Part shown: one piece after another, positions 5,697-5,751 of the stretch
Layout: each line of letters opens with the position of its first letter
Numbering within the stretch: the first letter of the stretch is position 1
NCBI GenBank assembly: GCA_947472705.1
Contig: CANJDA010000139.1
Span: forward strand, 1-5,751
From: Flavobacteriaceae bacterium
Lineage (GTDB): Bacteria; Bacteroidota; Bacteroidia; Flavobacteriales; Flavobacteriaceae
DNA: 5,751 nt
Reading direction: 5' to 3'
The notes under the pieces: model-generated
The model's input: the letters and a program-made list of their open reading frames with translations, nothing else
Told to the model about the DNA's origin: nothing
Databases searched by the model: none
Position numbers and translations under genes: made by a program

Positions 5697-5751
5697 AATT
5701 CATTGTATTTTTTTGCAGTCCCTTTAGCTTTATCTACAGGGTATTTTTCAT
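5693..5751 (-). CDS. MazG-like nucleotide pyrophosphohydrolase, C-terminal end only (partial)
   Basis: On the minus strand a frame is open from the window edge to TGA at 5695-5693 and encodes EKYPVDKAKGTAKKYNEL. This 18-residue tail fits the C-terminal signature KYPxxKxxGxxxKYxEL of small all-alpha MazG-like (dCTPase/RS21-C6 type) nucleotide pyrophosphohydrolases, recalled from the family. Those enzymes hydrolyse (d)NTPs to the monophosphate and pyrophosphate, often in nucleotide-pool cleaning and also in defence islands. The catalytic helices with their Glu/Asp ligands would lie outside the window and cannot be checked. The stop overlaps the ATG of the GIY-YIG/DUF2075/S24 gene as ATGA, so the two should be one operon with coupled translation. 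The other two frames here are closed (TAG and TAA), which supports this one. The evidence is short but specific. Confidence 0.65.
   Translation of the reverse strand, partial: EKYPVDKAKGTAKKYNEL

Noticed and set aside
1..5751. CRISPR array, tRNA, rRNA, insertion sequence or integrase
   Set aside because: No regularly spaced repeats, no cloverleaf-like run ending in a T-arm consensus, and no transposase or recombinase motifs were seen in any frame.

Overview
The window looks like a piece of a Bacteroidota chromosome, most likely flavobacterial or a close relative. The DNA is AT-rich and the genes lack Shine-Dalgarno sequences. The first protein carries the TPR-type unit usually found at the front of flavobacterial OmpA/PD40 outer-membrane proteins. 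The best promoter candidate also has the Bacteroidota form (TTTG-like box, 19 bases, TAnnTTT box). This placement is an inference from protein style and signals; there is no rRNA or tRNA marker.

Left part (18-2601, plus strand). A Lys/Ala/Glu-rich protein ends in a TPR-like unit and may begin upstream of the window. After an AT-rich gap with a terminator-like hairpin comes a two-gene unit with 9 bases between the genes. It encodes a PHYHD1-like phytanoyl-CoA dioxygenase family enzyme (Fe(II)/2-oxoglutarate dependent) and a sugar phosphate isomerase/epimerase-type TIM barrel. They probably serve one small-molecule pathway, whose substrate cannot be read from the sequence.

Junction (2602-2718). 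The plus-strand pair converges on minus-strand genes. A long imperfect inverted repeat (2654-2714) sits exactly there and probably terminates transcription from both sides.

Middle (2719-3497, minus strand). Two tiny membrane proteins, of 90 and 79 residues, are spaced by 2 bases and preceded by a plausible Bacteroidota promoter. Neither has a known function. Upstream of them, a non-coding stretch holds a short repeated motif and a GC-rich hairpin.

Right part (3498-5751, minus strand). This is the most interesting part. A 732-residue protein joins an apparently intact GIY-YIG nuclease domain, a DUF2075/Schlafen-group-3-like P-loop helicase domain, and a C-terminal LexA/UmuD-like S24 domain. 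The S24 domain has a candidate Ala-Gly cleavage site and a Ser/Lys pair. Its start codon overlaps the stop codon of an upstream gene (ATGA), of which only the last 18 residues are visible. Those residues match the C-terminal signature of MazG-like nucleotide pyrophosphohydrolases. Together the two genes look like a translationally coupled cassette combining nucleotide-pool hydrolysis, a nuclease-helicase and a damage-responsive protease-like switch. That composition suggests a phage-defence or DNA-damage-response system, but this role is inferred from domain content only.
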